NCBI GenBank assembly: GCA_026075535.2
Contig: AP026540.1
Coordinates: 3,968,001-4,032,000, forward strand
DNA length: 64,000 bases
Direction of reading: 5' to 3'
DNA from: Tricholoma matsutake
Lineage: Eukaryota > Basidiomycota > Agaricomycetes > Agaricales > Tricholomataceae
This document shows, one piece after another, positions 1-11,294 of this stretch. Numbering within the stretch: the stretch's first letter is position 1; each line of letters opens with the position of its first letter. The notes below the pieces were generated by a model. The model made no database searches. It was not told where the DNA came from and saw only the letters and a list, made by a program, of their open reading frames with translations. Made by a program: the position numbers and the translations under genes.

Positions 1-305
1 CACATACAGTTAATGTAAGCAAAAGAAACCAAGGGAAACAGGGCAGAATGAAGGAAATAGTGAGCACGATGTTAGCCGATGTGGGCTGACAGTGATTGAT
101 GGCTTTGATCATGATGGCATGTGAGCAAGTGTTCAGGACAGTAGCCGACGATGTCTGCTGCAGATGTTATCTCACGTGTAATCCTTATCTATTTGCACGA
201 TATTACATAATAACTGTGCACAAAAGTCAACTGCTGATCAAGCATGAGTCAACTGAGAGTCAACTTAGAGTCAACTATGAGTCAACTGCCTCGAGGTTTG
301 CCCCT
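1..305. mobile_element. Terminal part of a DNA transposon with GAGTCAAC subterminal repeats
   Basis: Between about 226 and 292 the motif AGTCAACT occurs five times with short spacers, and the array ends in CAACTGCCTCGAGGTTTGCC. The mirror image of this arrangement occurs at 61926-62000, just ahead of a Tnp2-like transposase gene. I infer that this is the right-hand end of a related element whose body lies left of the window. No target-site duplication can be checked because the left end is missing. The rest of the stretch has no recognisable gene. Confidence 0.45.
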
Positions 306-344
306 TGTGAGAGTGTGGTGCACCTTGCCTCGATCCAATCATGA

Positions 345-2763
345 AACAAGCAGATCAACATCTTTATACAATCCCACCAGGACCTCAATTGCAAGCCCAA
401 TGGGCAGATCATGAGAGTGCAGGAAGAATGCATTATTGGTGAGGGAAAACATGGGAGATCATTGCTGAATTGCAGAGATTGCTCCCTCACTTCACAGACT
501 TTTTACATGGAAGTGTGCAAACAAATCCTCTGAAGTTTGGATATACATTTGGATTATATTCGACCTTGCTCCTGACCTACATTACAAGAAAAAGTATGTC
601 CTTCCAGGTGGTTTCTTTTCTGGGAAGCCAAAGATTGTTGAATCACTCCTTTTTCTGGGCTTACATCACCTTGCTGCCTTACAATGGGAGGGCATGAAAA
701 TCTGGGATGCATCACAAGATATGGTATTCACATCAAAACTCTTTCTTGCATTGGGCACTACAGATGGCTCTGGAATGACATACTTAAATGGCCTTGTTGG
801 ACCTAAGGGTAGAAATGGATGTTGTCTATACTGTTCACTTGTTGGATGGTGGAAACCTGGTGGATCACAATACTACCCAGCCCTTCTCAGGCCAAACAAT
901 TATATGGTCAAAGGGTGCAATCACAGTGACATATCATTTTCAAACCTTCCATCCTGCTCTCAGAACCTCTATCTTTTGAACCTTCAATATCTCATGTCAT
1001 CTGAGAACTTGGGATAGTATAGGGAGTGATGGCTTGCAACAGGAATCTCAAGACCAAGTATCTTTCTCAGATTGCAGCAGGATAGAATACTTGGTGTCCC
1101 AGGCTGTTTTGGATCCCACCTCATGCACCTTGCCTCGCTGAATTTACCTGACCTTTTAATTAACTTATGGCACAGTACACTTGACTGTGACATAAAAGAT
1201 GATTGGTCCACATGGGAATGGGCCAAGCTCCAAGGCAAAACATGGATGACAGGTTGCTGCTGCAATACCATACCTACCTGGTTCATTTAATAGACTACCA
1301 TGCAATCCAGCTGAAAAAATCTCTAGCGGTTACAAGGTATGGGAGTTTCTTCTATATCTATATGGACTAGGCCCAGGGCTACTCTTCAATATCCTCCCAA
1401 CAACTGGGCAATGGCATGGGTTTTGTCAACCTGTATGGGTACAGGTAAAGATTCAACTACCCATGAGCTTTCTAATGCACTAAACATTAAGCAAAATGGT
1501 CAAGAATTGAGTGAGTTAAGATCAAAATGATCTTCTATGTTTTCATTATAACTTACTCAGTTCTGAACCGTTTTGCTTAATTTTTGGTGCATTTTGATGG
1601 GAAAACCCGCGGGATCATGGGTATAACCCACCATTGGTATGGATATGGGTAGGGCATGTGATACCCATGGAAATACCCATGGAAATACCCATGGGAATAC
1701 CCATGCCATTACCTACCAACAACCTACTATAAAAACTTTTGCAAGCTCGTCTTTGGAATTTGTATCATTCATCAGTATGACATCAGCCAGATTGACCTCC
1801 AAAAAGCTCACAATGCCTTGCTGGACTTTTGCATCTGAATTTGAAAAACTTTATTATCAGTGCTGAATAGGGTACCTTCATTTTGTGCAGCAAAGCATCC
1901 ATGCTGTCACCCATCTTGCACCCAAGGTGACTCAGATTGGACCACCTGCCTGTTTATCTCAATGGACAATGGAGTGAACAATTAGAAATTTAGGCCAGGA
2001 AGTACATCAGCCATCCAATCAGTATGTGAACCTCTCCCAATGGGGTCTTATGCACTCTCAAATTAATTGCACTATATGCTATGATACCAGATCTAGATCC
2101 TTCACCCAGTTGTGCCCCAAGGTGGAATGGATATCAGTGCTGGGTTTATTCTACTGTGAGCAAAGGATAGAGTCCTGAGGGCTATGCATGACTGCAAACA
2201 GCAATCATTTGCAGACTACTTAAAGAACACTCACACACTGCAGGTTCCTGATGGCTGGTGTCCTGCAGTTGCTAGGTGGGTGAGGCTTCATCTACCAAAT
2301 GGCCAAGTTGCAAGGTCAGCATGGAAGGAGAACCTAAAACCCTGGAGAAAGTGAGAATAGCAGGTAATGTGAAGGTATGCATTCTTTTGACTTGTCTTAT
2401 ACTGTGTTGATATATTACTATATTACTAGATTCAATATGGAATGGCAATTTGCTTCACTGAGATGTATTACTATTTCTGATCACTTACTGGAGAATTGGA
2501 AATGACTCTTGCTATGGTTTCACTCTATTCACACCCTCACAAAGAACTTCTAGAATTTTCTTATCATACCTTACTATCATGTTCATATGTGGGAGACACT
2601 GCACTTCATGTGATCGATGTGAAATTGATCATGAGTGTGGTAGGAATGGTCCATCACTGTCCATTTCCTGGGGAGACTCTGATGTGATACTTCATTGCTG
2701 AAAAGCCAGGTTTAGATGTAGCTGTCCTCGGAGGTGTTGAAGAGGTTGTAGCAGATGAGGAAT
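345..2763 (+). pseudogene. Tnp2/Plavaka-like (CACTA superfamily) DDE transposase, decayed
   Basis: About 535-1250 reads in one frame with a single stop (TAG at 1015-1017). It carries blocks I recognise from agaricomycete Tnp2/Plavaka-type transposases: DLAPDLHYKKKYVLPGG, SGMTYLNGLVGPKGRNGC, YYPALLRPNNYMVKGCNH and RILGVPGCFGSHLMHL. A two-base deletion near 1255 shifts the frame. The protein then resumes with NPAEKISSGYKVWEFLLYLY (about 1295-1355) and, after the insert at 1405-1715, with the C-terminal part, including LRLPNGQVARSAWKE written as LHLPNGQVARSAWKE near 2285-2325. It continues through SYVGDTALHVIDVKLIMSVV (about 2585-2645) to a natural-looking stop at 2761-2763. Frame shifts and several stops make it a pseudogene. 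The exact family (Tnp2 versus Plavaka/KDZ-related) is less certain than its transposase nature. Confidence 0.75.
1405..1715. mobile_element. hAT-like non-autonomous foldback element H1 (311 bp)
   Basis: The element splits the transposase reading frame and is flanked by a perfect 8-bp duplication CCAACAAC (1397-1404 and 1716-1723). Its ends are inverted repeats: left TGGGCAATGGCATGGG, right the complement of TAGGTAATGGCATGGG. The core is a long imperfect palindrome of about 60 bp per arm with the same arms as H4 at 41781-42032. The last 60 bp contain four tandem copies of an ATACCCATGG-type motif. An 8-bp duplication with short TIRs is characteristic of the hAT superfamily. No coding capacity. 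Confidence 0.85.
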
Positions 2764-2821
2764 AATAATTACTAGTTGGCCAACTTTCTGCAGAAAAGTG
2801 CTCTCCATATGTCAGGTGATA
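2764..2821. other. Short spacer up to the LTR element
   Basis: Sequence after the transposase stop and before the LTR element. It is continuous with 6490 onward once that element is removed. No gene seen. Confidence 0.4.
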
Positions 2822-3012
2822 TGTAAGAGTGTCTCTTACATCAGCAAGTCTTATCTACATCTGCACCCAATATCACATGTTATTCCAATAGTATATAGTC
2901 TATACTCGAGTGCATGTACTGTAGCTTAGTTTCCTCCCCCAAAATATACTAAGTTCCTAACATGTTTCTGTTCCTCTGAGTCTCGAGTGTTGGAAGCTCC
3001 GGCTTCCTTCCA
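2822..3012. repeat. Left LTR (191 bp)
   Basis: Starts TGTAAGAGTGTCTCTTACA, in which TGTAAGAG and CTCTTACA form an 8-bp hairpin. Ends GGCTTCCTTCCA. It is the partner of 6299-6489 and differs from it at three positions only, all C here and T there, and all in CpG. Confidence 0.93.
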
Positions 3013-4264
3013 CTTTTTTTTTGTTACGAACTCACTATCAACACTCTACTCTCTCACACATGTTCTTTTCCCGAAACCATGCTGACCCTGAAATTACCAT
3101 GACAGTCAATCTTTTGCACACTGACACTGTCGGTTAACTACAACACAACACCCACATCCTCTGGCTTGCTCTCTGCCTCGTCTAGCTCCTGCTCTGTTAA
3201 TTCAACGTTCAACCTCCCCTGGACCCATTGGAACTTGGACCCCTCTCTCGTTTTTTACTTCCTAAAACTTGTTCACCACTGTGCGTCGTGGATTTCTTGT
3301 TTCCACCTCGCTGGTCTCATTTATGCTCTGCCTGCCTGATCTTGACCCCACTTCTCTTGCATCCCCTCCCAGTCGCATCATTCAGCTTCGCATGCCTCGC
3401 GACGACCCTGGTTTCCACCCCATCTGTCCCATCCTGCCCCTGCCCCTCTCCTGACTCATCTATCTCGCCAGCACTATCAGTAGTGAACTTGCAAGAGACT
3501 GTGCCAACCCTTGCGAGTTGAATGGCCCCATGAGATGCAGATCATTGCCACCATTTCCACAATGCCTCTTCCAGTTCGGCGCTGTATGGCGTCATTTGAT
3601 ACCTTTAGCACCAAACCTGCCATTAAGACTCTGTCTCACTGCCACCCATGTCTCAACAACAACCCCAAACATTGGTGTGCTGCCCTGCAAATGGAACCAC
3701 CCGATGAAGAAGAAGACTCAAACTCACAGAAAAACGCATGAACGGCGCTCTGCGTCGATTTTAGTATGCAAACTACTACAAGGACTACAGAAGCGACTAT
3801 CCAGACCGAGAACGACCCCACTTCCATCATTACCAACCCCCCCCCCCCTCCCTGCCAACACTCGACATCACCACCATCAATGTCAGCACAGCCTCCATCA
3901 CCCACGTCGACAATGCCATCAACGATGCCAACGTCGTTGTCAACCACCACCACCCCTTCCCTTGCCCCAAACCAGTCCCAAAAACCTTGAAAATGATGCC
4001 ACACATGGCCGACTCCACTCACAGCCCCACAGCCGAGTTCCCAGCCCCCCCTGTCACACCCTGAGCCTCCCACTGCCACTACCACATCATCATTGGCAAC
4101 GGCAACAACACTGGCTGCAGCCACCCCAGAAACAATGGCTTGAGTCCCCTCTGGTGCCCGGTGATAGGTCCACTGTGTGCTCTAAACTCTGGGACCATCT
4201 CCAGAGGCATCAAAACATCAAAACACATGCTCCCAACCCCTATGAACCCTGCGACACCGCTCCG

Positions 4265-4392
4265 AAACTATCTCGAATGACTTTGAATGACTTTGAACGA
4301 CTTTGAATGACTTTGAATGACTTTGAACAACTTTGAACAACTTTGAACAACTTTGAACAACTTTGAATGACTTTGAATGACTTTGAACGATA
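4265..4392. repeat. Tandem decamer array (TGACTTTGAA type)
   Basis: About twelve head-to-tail copies of a 10-bp unit, TGACTTTGAA or CAACTTTGAA, inside the LTR element. Related TTTGAAC-rich sequence fills part of the LTR at 11599-12134. Because the unit is 10 bp, all three frames give a periodic peptide, so the ORFs here are artefacts. Confidence 0.85.
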
Positions 4393-4989
4393 TCGCAGCA
4401 CTTCAAACGCCTTCGGCCGCCGTACACCAATCGCACCGCCCTTGGGATACACGCAGCACACCTTGTAAGAGTTAGTGCGTCACATATCAAGCACCACCGG
4501 ACACGAGGAGATACAACGATGGGATTTTAGGACGCGATTGTGGTGCTTTGACACCTCGATGATATATTAGATCAATGGGGACAGGTACCAGTGATAAATC
4601 ATGTCTCTAGACGTTTCCCTTCTTATTGTCTTTCATTTATTCTATGATTCGCAAAGATTCTCTATTGTTTTATATCTTGCCTCATGTATTCCTCATGTTT
4701 TATTTCCTTTTTAGTATCACTTCTCCCAAACATATATAGCCTTGTACTAGCTACTTAGAAGAAGAAAATACATTGTCCTCTCACTTCAATCGTCTGATTT
4801 AAGAGCTATTCTCTTGAGTCCAAGCATCTTGACTTAGTCTTGAAATTCAGTGTTTTACGCTGAATTTCCTCGAACCCCTCGTACTAGCTTCACGAAACTA
4901 TTGCATATTGTCTATCCTCTCTAGACCCCTTTCTATGTCCTCATAGTCTATCCTCAGTCACTGTCAAAGGTGTCTTCGTCTTCTATAAA

Positions 4990-5095
4990 GACCTTCGAAC
5001 TTCTTCGAACTTCATCGCACTTCTTCGAACTTCATCGCACTTCTTCGAACTTCATCGCACTTCTTCGAACTTCATCACACTTCTTCGAATACTCG
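4990..5095. repeat. Tandem ~20-bp array (ACTTCTTCGAACTTCATCGC type)
   Basis: About five copies of a 20-bp unit, the last ones slightly diverged, inside the LTR element. A shorter CCTCATTGCA triplication follows at about 5168-5197. Confidence 0.8.
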
Positions 5096-5999
5096 TCGAA
5101 CTTCATTAAATTTTCCTCAGACGTTATCGCAGCACTTGCGCTTTGAATACCTTCGAGCCTCTTCGAACCTCATTGCACCTCATTGCACCTCATTGCACAC
5201 CCTTTAGAGTCGTTTTCATACCCCTGGTTTACAGCGGTGATATTTAGTACCACCTTGCAACCTTCCTCTAACTAGCGTTATACCAAGCGAGCCCTTATTG
5301 TGGGTTTTGTTTGGGTTTCCTGGTCGAGTACTATCACTGGACCACCTCTAGCACCTCAGAGACAGGTACCCAGATGATCAACAGCCCACAGCTACAGTCT
5401 GCAACCCTGCAAACAGAACCATGTGACGATGACCAGCTGTGCTCATTGGAACACGCCCTGTACTTGACGGAACCATCCCACCAGCCTCGCCCTTCTCGAT
5501 GACGGTCCAGGAAGCCTACAACAGCACCACTCACCCCAGCTCAATCCTCAGCCCCCTGTGCTGCACCCAGGACCACCCCGTCTCACCGCCACATCATCGT
5601 TGACACCCCCATTCACTGCCAACCCCATCCCAGCCACCCAGCTCACCCCAGAACTGTCAACACCCCCTCTTCATTGCCTGTGCCTTGTTGGCTTTCTATG
5701 CACCCCTGCTTGGCTCAGACCCCCCCCCCCCCCCCCCCACTGTCTTGCATCACCAAGGATGCCATCAGCCCCCCTCACTCCCTGTTCACCTCCCCATCTC
5801 GCATTCCGTCGCCAAGGAGCCTTTGTACATGCCCCCAAGCCTCTCTTTTTTACCATCATTGCCCTCCACTCACACCCAACACCCATTGTTCAGAAATGTG
5901 GCCTTATAACACACCCCAACCCCCATTTTTTGCCATCGACACCTTCCCCTCAAATGCAACAGTCATTTTTTCAACACCTGTCCCCGTCCTTGTGATGTC

Positions 6000-6142
6000 C
6001 TTGTTAACACCTGTCAACAACCTCATCAACACCTGTCCCCATCCTCGTCAACAGCTGTCCCCACCCTTGTCAACACCTGTCCCCATCCTTGTCAACACCT
6101 GTCCCCATCCTTGTCAACACCTGTCCCTGTCCTTGTCAACAC
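6000..6142. repeat. Tandem CTTGTCAACACCTGTCCCCA array
   Basis: Six or seven imperfect copies of a roughly 21-bp unit near the right end of the LTR element, 160 bp before the right LTR. Confidence 0.75.
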
Positions 6143-6298
6143 CAGTCCTCGTCACCGCCTGCCACGTTCAATGCCTACTTTCATCATCAGTCCACTACCA
6201 GGCAACTCAATGTTTTTACTGACGTGTAAAGTGTGCCTTTGACTTGTTGATACAAGCCCCCCCCTCCCCCTGGTCATTTTTTTTGGAGTATGAGAGAG

Positions 6299-6489
6299 TG
6301 TAAGAGTGTCTCTTACATCAGCAAGTCTTATCTACATCTGCACCCAATATCACATGTTATTCCAATAGTATATAGTCTATACTTGAGTGCATGTACTGTA
6401 GCTTAGTTTCCTCCCCCAAAATATACTAAGTTCCTAACATGTTTCTGTTCCTCTGAGTCTTGAGTGTTGGAAGCTCTGGCTTCCTTCCA
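6299..6489. repeat. Right LTR (191 bp)
   Basis: It matches 2822-3012 at 188 of 191 positions. The three differences (TACTTGAG for TACTCGAG, TCTTGAG for TCTCGAG, GCTCTGGC for GCTCCGGC) are all CpG to TpG on this strand. Confidence 0.93.
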
Positions 6490-6890
6490 TGATAGTAGTG
6501 TTATGCATGACAGGAAATTGGCCAACTTCTCTTCCTCATTCATCTTTCAAAGCTTCATCTGTGCTATATTCTTGGCTCTTTAACTTGGAAACACTCTTTG
6601 CCTCAAGCCATTATCATTGTCAACAATTGATAACTGATAATCTATCAACTTTATTGCCACATGATCTCCACAATTGTAAACTATTTATTTAAACTGACAT
6701 GACTGCATTTTATCCAATATCAGCATTTCTTGACTCAATGTGCTTCAGTCTCCTGTACTCAATATTCCATAATCCCAATCCAATCTCCATGGAAGACCCA
6801 CAACACCTCCCTAATTTTCTCTATTGCAATGCACAGAGCAAAAATTGAGTACTGCACCTGGAGCCAAAGCAGTCCATTCATATTAATAAC
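6490..6890. other. Spacer between the LTR element and the FunK1 fragment
   Basis: About 400 bp, A+T rich. No convincing coding signal. It may hold the promoter or the unrecognised N-terminus of the FunK1 gene. Confidence 0.35.
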
Positions 6891-7735
6891 ATGGGCACAT
6901 CTGGTCAAACAAATCTCCTCTGGGCTGCTTTCAGTGTACCCACATCCAAAACTGTGTCCACATCCTTCATCTCTTGCATGTACTCCACACAACTCCCCCA
7001 TCATTCCATCACTCCAGAACTCCTTGGTGTTGCTCTCAAGAAGGAGTTGACACCAACCCTCATTCCTGCTGATGATGATTTCATCAATCTCATGTTTCCA
7101 CATGCCTGCTCTCCAATTAAGGGGCCTGACAACAATGTTGTCCTTTCATGGTCAAAACCAATTGGTCAGAGGCCTGCTTTGTGGGATGATAAAAGCCATG
7201 TCTTAACCCTGCCAGCATTCATGGAGAAGGAGATTGCAGCATGGCTCAATCATATTGGTGAATACCTTGAGCAGCTCATTGGACATAAACCTCTTCATGG
7301 TTGGTCACATTGTAACTGCAACACCCCACCAGTTGGGGCCTGTATTAAATGAAAGCTGGATGTGATCCTTCTTGATGACAAGCTTCATACAGAGCTCAAG
7401 AAGAATCCCAGCAAACCTACAGATTGGTGCTTCATTTGATCATTCACTGAGGTAACCAAGTCACCAGATCCCTCATGATGTTTGATCGATACTGTAAATG
7501 CCAAAATCTATCTCTCATTCCTCTGCCAACCAAATTGGTGCTTTGCAATTGCCCTATCTTTTACAGGCAGTCCATCATTCACTCTGAAGATCATGGACTG
7601 TGAGGGCCAAATTCAGTGGTCAACAGATATCAACAGTGGTCAGAATAAGAAACATGTTGGCATGTTCCTTCATATCCTCACCTTCTTGATGTTTGGTAAA
7701 TTGTCCAACATCAAACTTGACCCAAATGTCCATAT
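6891..7735 (+). pseudogene. FunK1 fungal protein kinase, N-terminal segment
   Basis: First of several separated pieces of one gene. Residues before the kinase domain are readable in frame segments: HIGEYLEQLIGHKPLHGW, then PVGACIK followed by the LDVILLDDK motif (usually RKPDVVLL). Next come the region around LCQPNWCFAIALSFTGSPSF and GQNKKHVGMFLHILTFLMFG, and the DPNVHI segment at the break. These are the usual features ahead of the FunK1 catalytic core (PF17667 type). There is a stop at about 7350 and further stops to 7482. The reading frame is cut at 7735 by a Gypsy mosaic and continues at 22926. FunK1 kinases are a fungus-specific expanded family; their substrates are mostly unknown. Confidence 0.75.
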
Positions 7736-8173
7736 TATAAGGGCAACCTTAGAGGCCACTTAATTAATGGACTAGCAAAGGGAAATCCAAAGTTAAAATC
7801 ATAGTACAAATTACAGGGATTGGAGGTGCACCTAGCAAAGGGAAATCTGAAGAGAAAACTCTAAGGACCCCTTTGCCAATGCCCAGTATATGTGAAGACT
7901 GCAAAAATCAAATAATAACCTAAAAATAGAACAGGTGGAGATAGGCAGATCAAGGCTGCTGAATGACATCATACCAAGGGGTAGATGTCAGAAAGGGTAC
8001 TCTGCCTCTCAACATAAAACTATCAACATGCACAAATGTGATAGAAAGGAAAATTAGTAATAAAATAAGGAAAAATTGTAGAAAATGAAGAATAGAGGGA
8101 AATGAAGTGAGGAAAAATAGGACAAACATAAAAAATAGGAGAAACACATGGTGCACCCCCTAGTCCCCTTACA
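7736..8173 (-). repeat. LTR copy L1 (3' LTR of the minus-strand Gypsy)
   Basis: On the minus strand it reads TGTAAGGGGACTAGG to GGTTGCCCTTATA. It lies downstream of the chromodomain end of pol and beside the CATAT duplication. It includes the family's conserved T-rich block and the TTTTATATT(T)AG core. Most CpG sites of the youngest copy (52300-52725) are TpG or CpA here. Confidence 0.85.
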
Positions 8174-11100
8174 TCACCCCCTCTCTAAGATGCATTGCCC
8201 TGATGCATTTGAAATTGCATATGACCAAAGTCAGTGACTTGAATGTGATGCGGTGCAGCAGTGTGCCATCAGTGGAATTCCTTGACTAACTGAGGTGTAA
8301 GGGGACTAGGGGATGCCCCATGTGTTTTTCCTATTTTTTACGTTTGTCCTGTATTTTTCCTCACTTCATTTCCTCCTATTCTTTATTTTCTGTAATTTTT
8401 CCTTATTTTATTACTAATTTTCCCTTCTATCACATTTGTGCATGTTGACAGTGTTATATTTAGAGGCAGAGCTCCCCTTCCAACATCTACCCCTTGGTAT
8501 GATGCCATTTGGCAGCCTTGATCTGCCTATCTCCACCTTTTCTATTTTTAGATTATTATTTGATTTTTGCAGTCTTCACATATACTGGGCATTGGCAAAG
8601 GGGTCCTCAGAGTTTTCTCTTTGAATTTCCCTTTGCTAGGTGTGCCTCCAATCCCTGTAATATGTAGTATAATTTTAACTGCAGATTTCCCTTTGCTAGA
8701 GGCTGAGGTTGCCCTTATATGAGGGGTGTTCACATTGGACTCCTTGACCCATGAGTTCTTCTCATACCCATAACCCTTCCAGTGCACCAAATACTGGAGT
8801 TTTCCTCAATGCAACCGGCTGTCCAAGATTGACTCAACTTTGTACTGGGGTTCTCCCTTGATCACTGTAGGTGGTGGTGGTGGACATGAATGGCATCCTG
8901 GGAATGGCTAGAAGGAGTTTGATGACATGGAAGACTGGATGGAGTCTGGACATGGAGGCTAGGAGGCACAGATGATAGGCATGCATTCCAACACACTTGA
9001 CAATGAGGAAAGGTTCCAGGAAGTGATGGGCAAGTTTCTTGGACAGACATGTGGTGGAGATGTCACTGGAGTCAAGATAAACTCAATCACCAACCTTGTA
9101 CTGAGGGGCCGGAGAATGGCATTGATTGTAAAAGTGTGCCATGTCGTCCTTCACCTTCACTAAGGCTTCCTTTGCCTCCTCCAAGTTATCCCTCATGCAT
9201 TCTGTGAACTCATTCACCATCTCAATATGTGAGGGAATTTGGTGAGGTTTGAATCCCATGCATGGATGCTGTCCAGTGTCTAAGACGAAAGGGGTTTGTT
9301 GAATGGAAGCATGGACATGGTTGTTGTACCCAAACTTGGTCAAGGGGAGAAGATTGTCCCAATTGTCCTGGTGCTCATTGACAAAGATGCAGATGTACTG
9401 CTCCAGTTCCTGGTTGACACGCTCAGTCTGGCCATCGGTTTGCAGGTGAACTCTGCCACGAACTGAGGGCCACAGTCAGAAAGGAAGGCACCAGGAAGTC
9501 CATGTAATTTCCACACATGGTGGAGATAGAGTTGGGTGGCACCCAGGGTGCTGATAGTGGTGTGAGTGGGAATAAAGTGAGTGCATTTCCCCACTGAATC
9601 AACTGTGCACATCACTGCATCAAACCCATTTGACTCTGGCAACTCCACCACAAAGTCGACACTGACAACATTCCCATGACTCTCTGGAACAGGAAGAGGA
9701 TGTAGCTCACCAATGGGTTTGCAACAAGGAATCTTGGTGCATAAGCAAAGGTCACCAGTACAACAATACTGACCAATGAGCTGTGATGTTTGTGGCCACC
9801 AATAATTCCATGAGGTGAGCTCCAAGGTCTTCCAGCATCCAGGATGACTGGCAATCTGTGAGTCATGGTGTTGGGATATGATGCACCAGTGAAGGTCTGG
9901 GTCATTGGGGACATAGATGTGATCCCTGAAATACAACAAGTCCTCCTTTTCAGCCCACTCTGCTGCATGCAAGGAAAGGGTGGATCCCTTCCTCAGTTCT
10001 TTAACAGCTCAGGCAACAACATCCTTGTGTAAACTGCTATGGTTTGCATGATGAATGTTGCATAGGATGTCCTGCTCCTCACCCTGGGGTGCGATGCCTT
10101 CCAGTGCCTGAATGGTGAACAGGTCTGGCTGCAACAACACAATGTTTTGATTGTCATTGCTGCCATCCCCATGGTCTGCACGTTGGGAGAGGGGATTGGT
10201 CTTCCCCATGCTGCAACCCGGATGGTGGTGCAAGGAGAAATTGAATCTGGATAGATACAGGGACCAACAAGCTTGACAATGATTCAATTTCTTGGCCATC
10301 ATAAAGTACTTGAGATTCTTGTGATCCGTCCAAATTTCCACCTTGTGATGGACACCCTCGAGGAAGTGTCGCCATTCCTTGAGTGCACATTATTGCCAAC
10401 ATCTCCTTGTCATGGATCTTGTAGTTTCACTCTACAGCACTAAGGCCTTTGGAGTAGAACACAACAGGAGGCCACTTCTGGTCCTCCAGAGACTGCTGAG
10501 ACAACATGGTGCCCATTGCAAAGTCAGAACTGTCAGCTTCTACATGAAAAGGGCATGAATCATCAGCAAAGGTAAGAATGGGAGCAGAAGTGACCATCTC
10601 CTTAAGCTTTTCAAATGCCTCCTGTTGTGCATTATCCCACCTCCATGCCTCCTTTCCTGTCAAGTTGAACAGTGGTCATGCATGATGTGAGAAATCCTTG
10701 ATAAAATGCTGATAGAAATTGATGAAGCCCAGGAAAGACTGCACCTCTTTCTTGTTTGTGGGCATTGGCCAAGCTGTGACCCCATTCACCTTGATAGGAT
10801 CCATCTCCACCTGACCCTCTGAGATAATCAGGCCAAGGTACTCGATCTTGATCTTCTCAAACTCACACTTGTCCTGACAAAGGTAGAGTTTGTGCTGTTG
10901 AGGTCGTTCCAGGATGAGGTGTGTGATGCAATGGTGTTCTTCAACTGTGTGAGTGAAGATGAGGATGTCATTGCGATAGATACAAACAATGCCTTCGAGG
11001 ATGAGGTTATGGAAGATGTTGTTCATCATGGTCTGAAAGGTGGCAGGACTATTAGCAAGGCCAAAGAACATGCCAAGTTGTTCAAAAAGATCATGGTTGG

Positions 11101-11294
11101 TATGAAAGGCTGCCTTCCACTCATCTCCCTCCTTTATCCTCATGTTATTGTAACCCCAACAGACATTGAGCTTGGTAAAGTATTGGGCTCCATGGAGCTG
11201 GTTCACAAGTTTGGAGATGAGAGGTAATGGGTAGCAATTTTTGACCGAGCCTTCTGTAGTCTTGAACCAGTTGAAGTGAGCCATCCTTCTTCTT
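8174..11294 (-). pseudogene. Gypsy pol 3' half: RT, RNase H, integrase, chromodomain
   Basis: Reading down the minus strand: the RT palm at 11284-10676 has FTKLNVCWGYNNMRIKEGDE and a catalytic YRNDIL where YLDDIL is usual, so one aspartate is lost. RNase H follows at 10663-10009 (FHVEADSSDFAMG, IWTDHKNLKYF). The integrase has an HHCC-type zinc-binding region, with DDE acidic residues in SVDFVVELP and FLSDCGPQFVAEF (9972-9470). About 60 nt including the YHP segment are deleted next to position 9450, with a frame shift. The integrase C-terminus ends in HSPAPQYKVGD. The chromodomain (VHWKGYGYEKNSW) is at 8790-8720, is cut by a solo LTR at 8296-8719 and resumes at 8290. Chromodomains direct Gypsy elements to heterochromatin. 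Stops and shifts make the gene dead. Confidence 0.85.
8296..8719 (+). repeat. Solo LTR L2 inside the chromodomain
   Basis: A plus-oriented copy (TGTAAGGGG to GCCCTTATA) flanked by a perfect 5-bp duplication TGAGG (8291-8295 and 8720-8724). Conceptually removing it restores the chromodomain tail with PQLVKEFH across the junction. It is therefore a separate later insertion that lost its interior by LTR-LTR recombination, not the partner of L1. Confidence 0.92.

Larger units (their letters stand above)
2822..6489. mobile_element. Complete non-autonomous LTR retrotransposon (3668 bp, LARD-like)
   Basis: Two 191-bp direct repeats (2822-3012 and 6299-6489) start TG and end CA. They are flanked by an exact 5-bp target duplication TGATA (2817-2821 and 6490-6494). 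The 3286-bp interior has no recognisable gag, protease, reverse transcriptase or integrase in any frame. It holds proline/threonine/histidine-rich low-complexity ORFs and three blocks of tandem repeats, so it must depend on enzymes from another element. I could not identify a primer-binding site with confidence. A purine-rich stretch (GGAGTATGAGAGAG) lies just before 6299. Orientation cannot be fixed from coding content. Confidence 0.93.

Noticed and set aside
3518..4306. A 262-codon Pro/His-rich ORF in the non-autonomous LTR element
   Set aside because: The composition follows CCACCACC-type simple sequence and overlaps other open frames on both strands. No domain, no start context and no partner genes.
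8296..8719. L2 as the 3' LTR partner of the minus-strand Gypsy element
   Set aside because: It is in the opposite orientation, has its own TGAGG duplication, and its removal restores the chromodomain. L1 is the correct 3' LTR.
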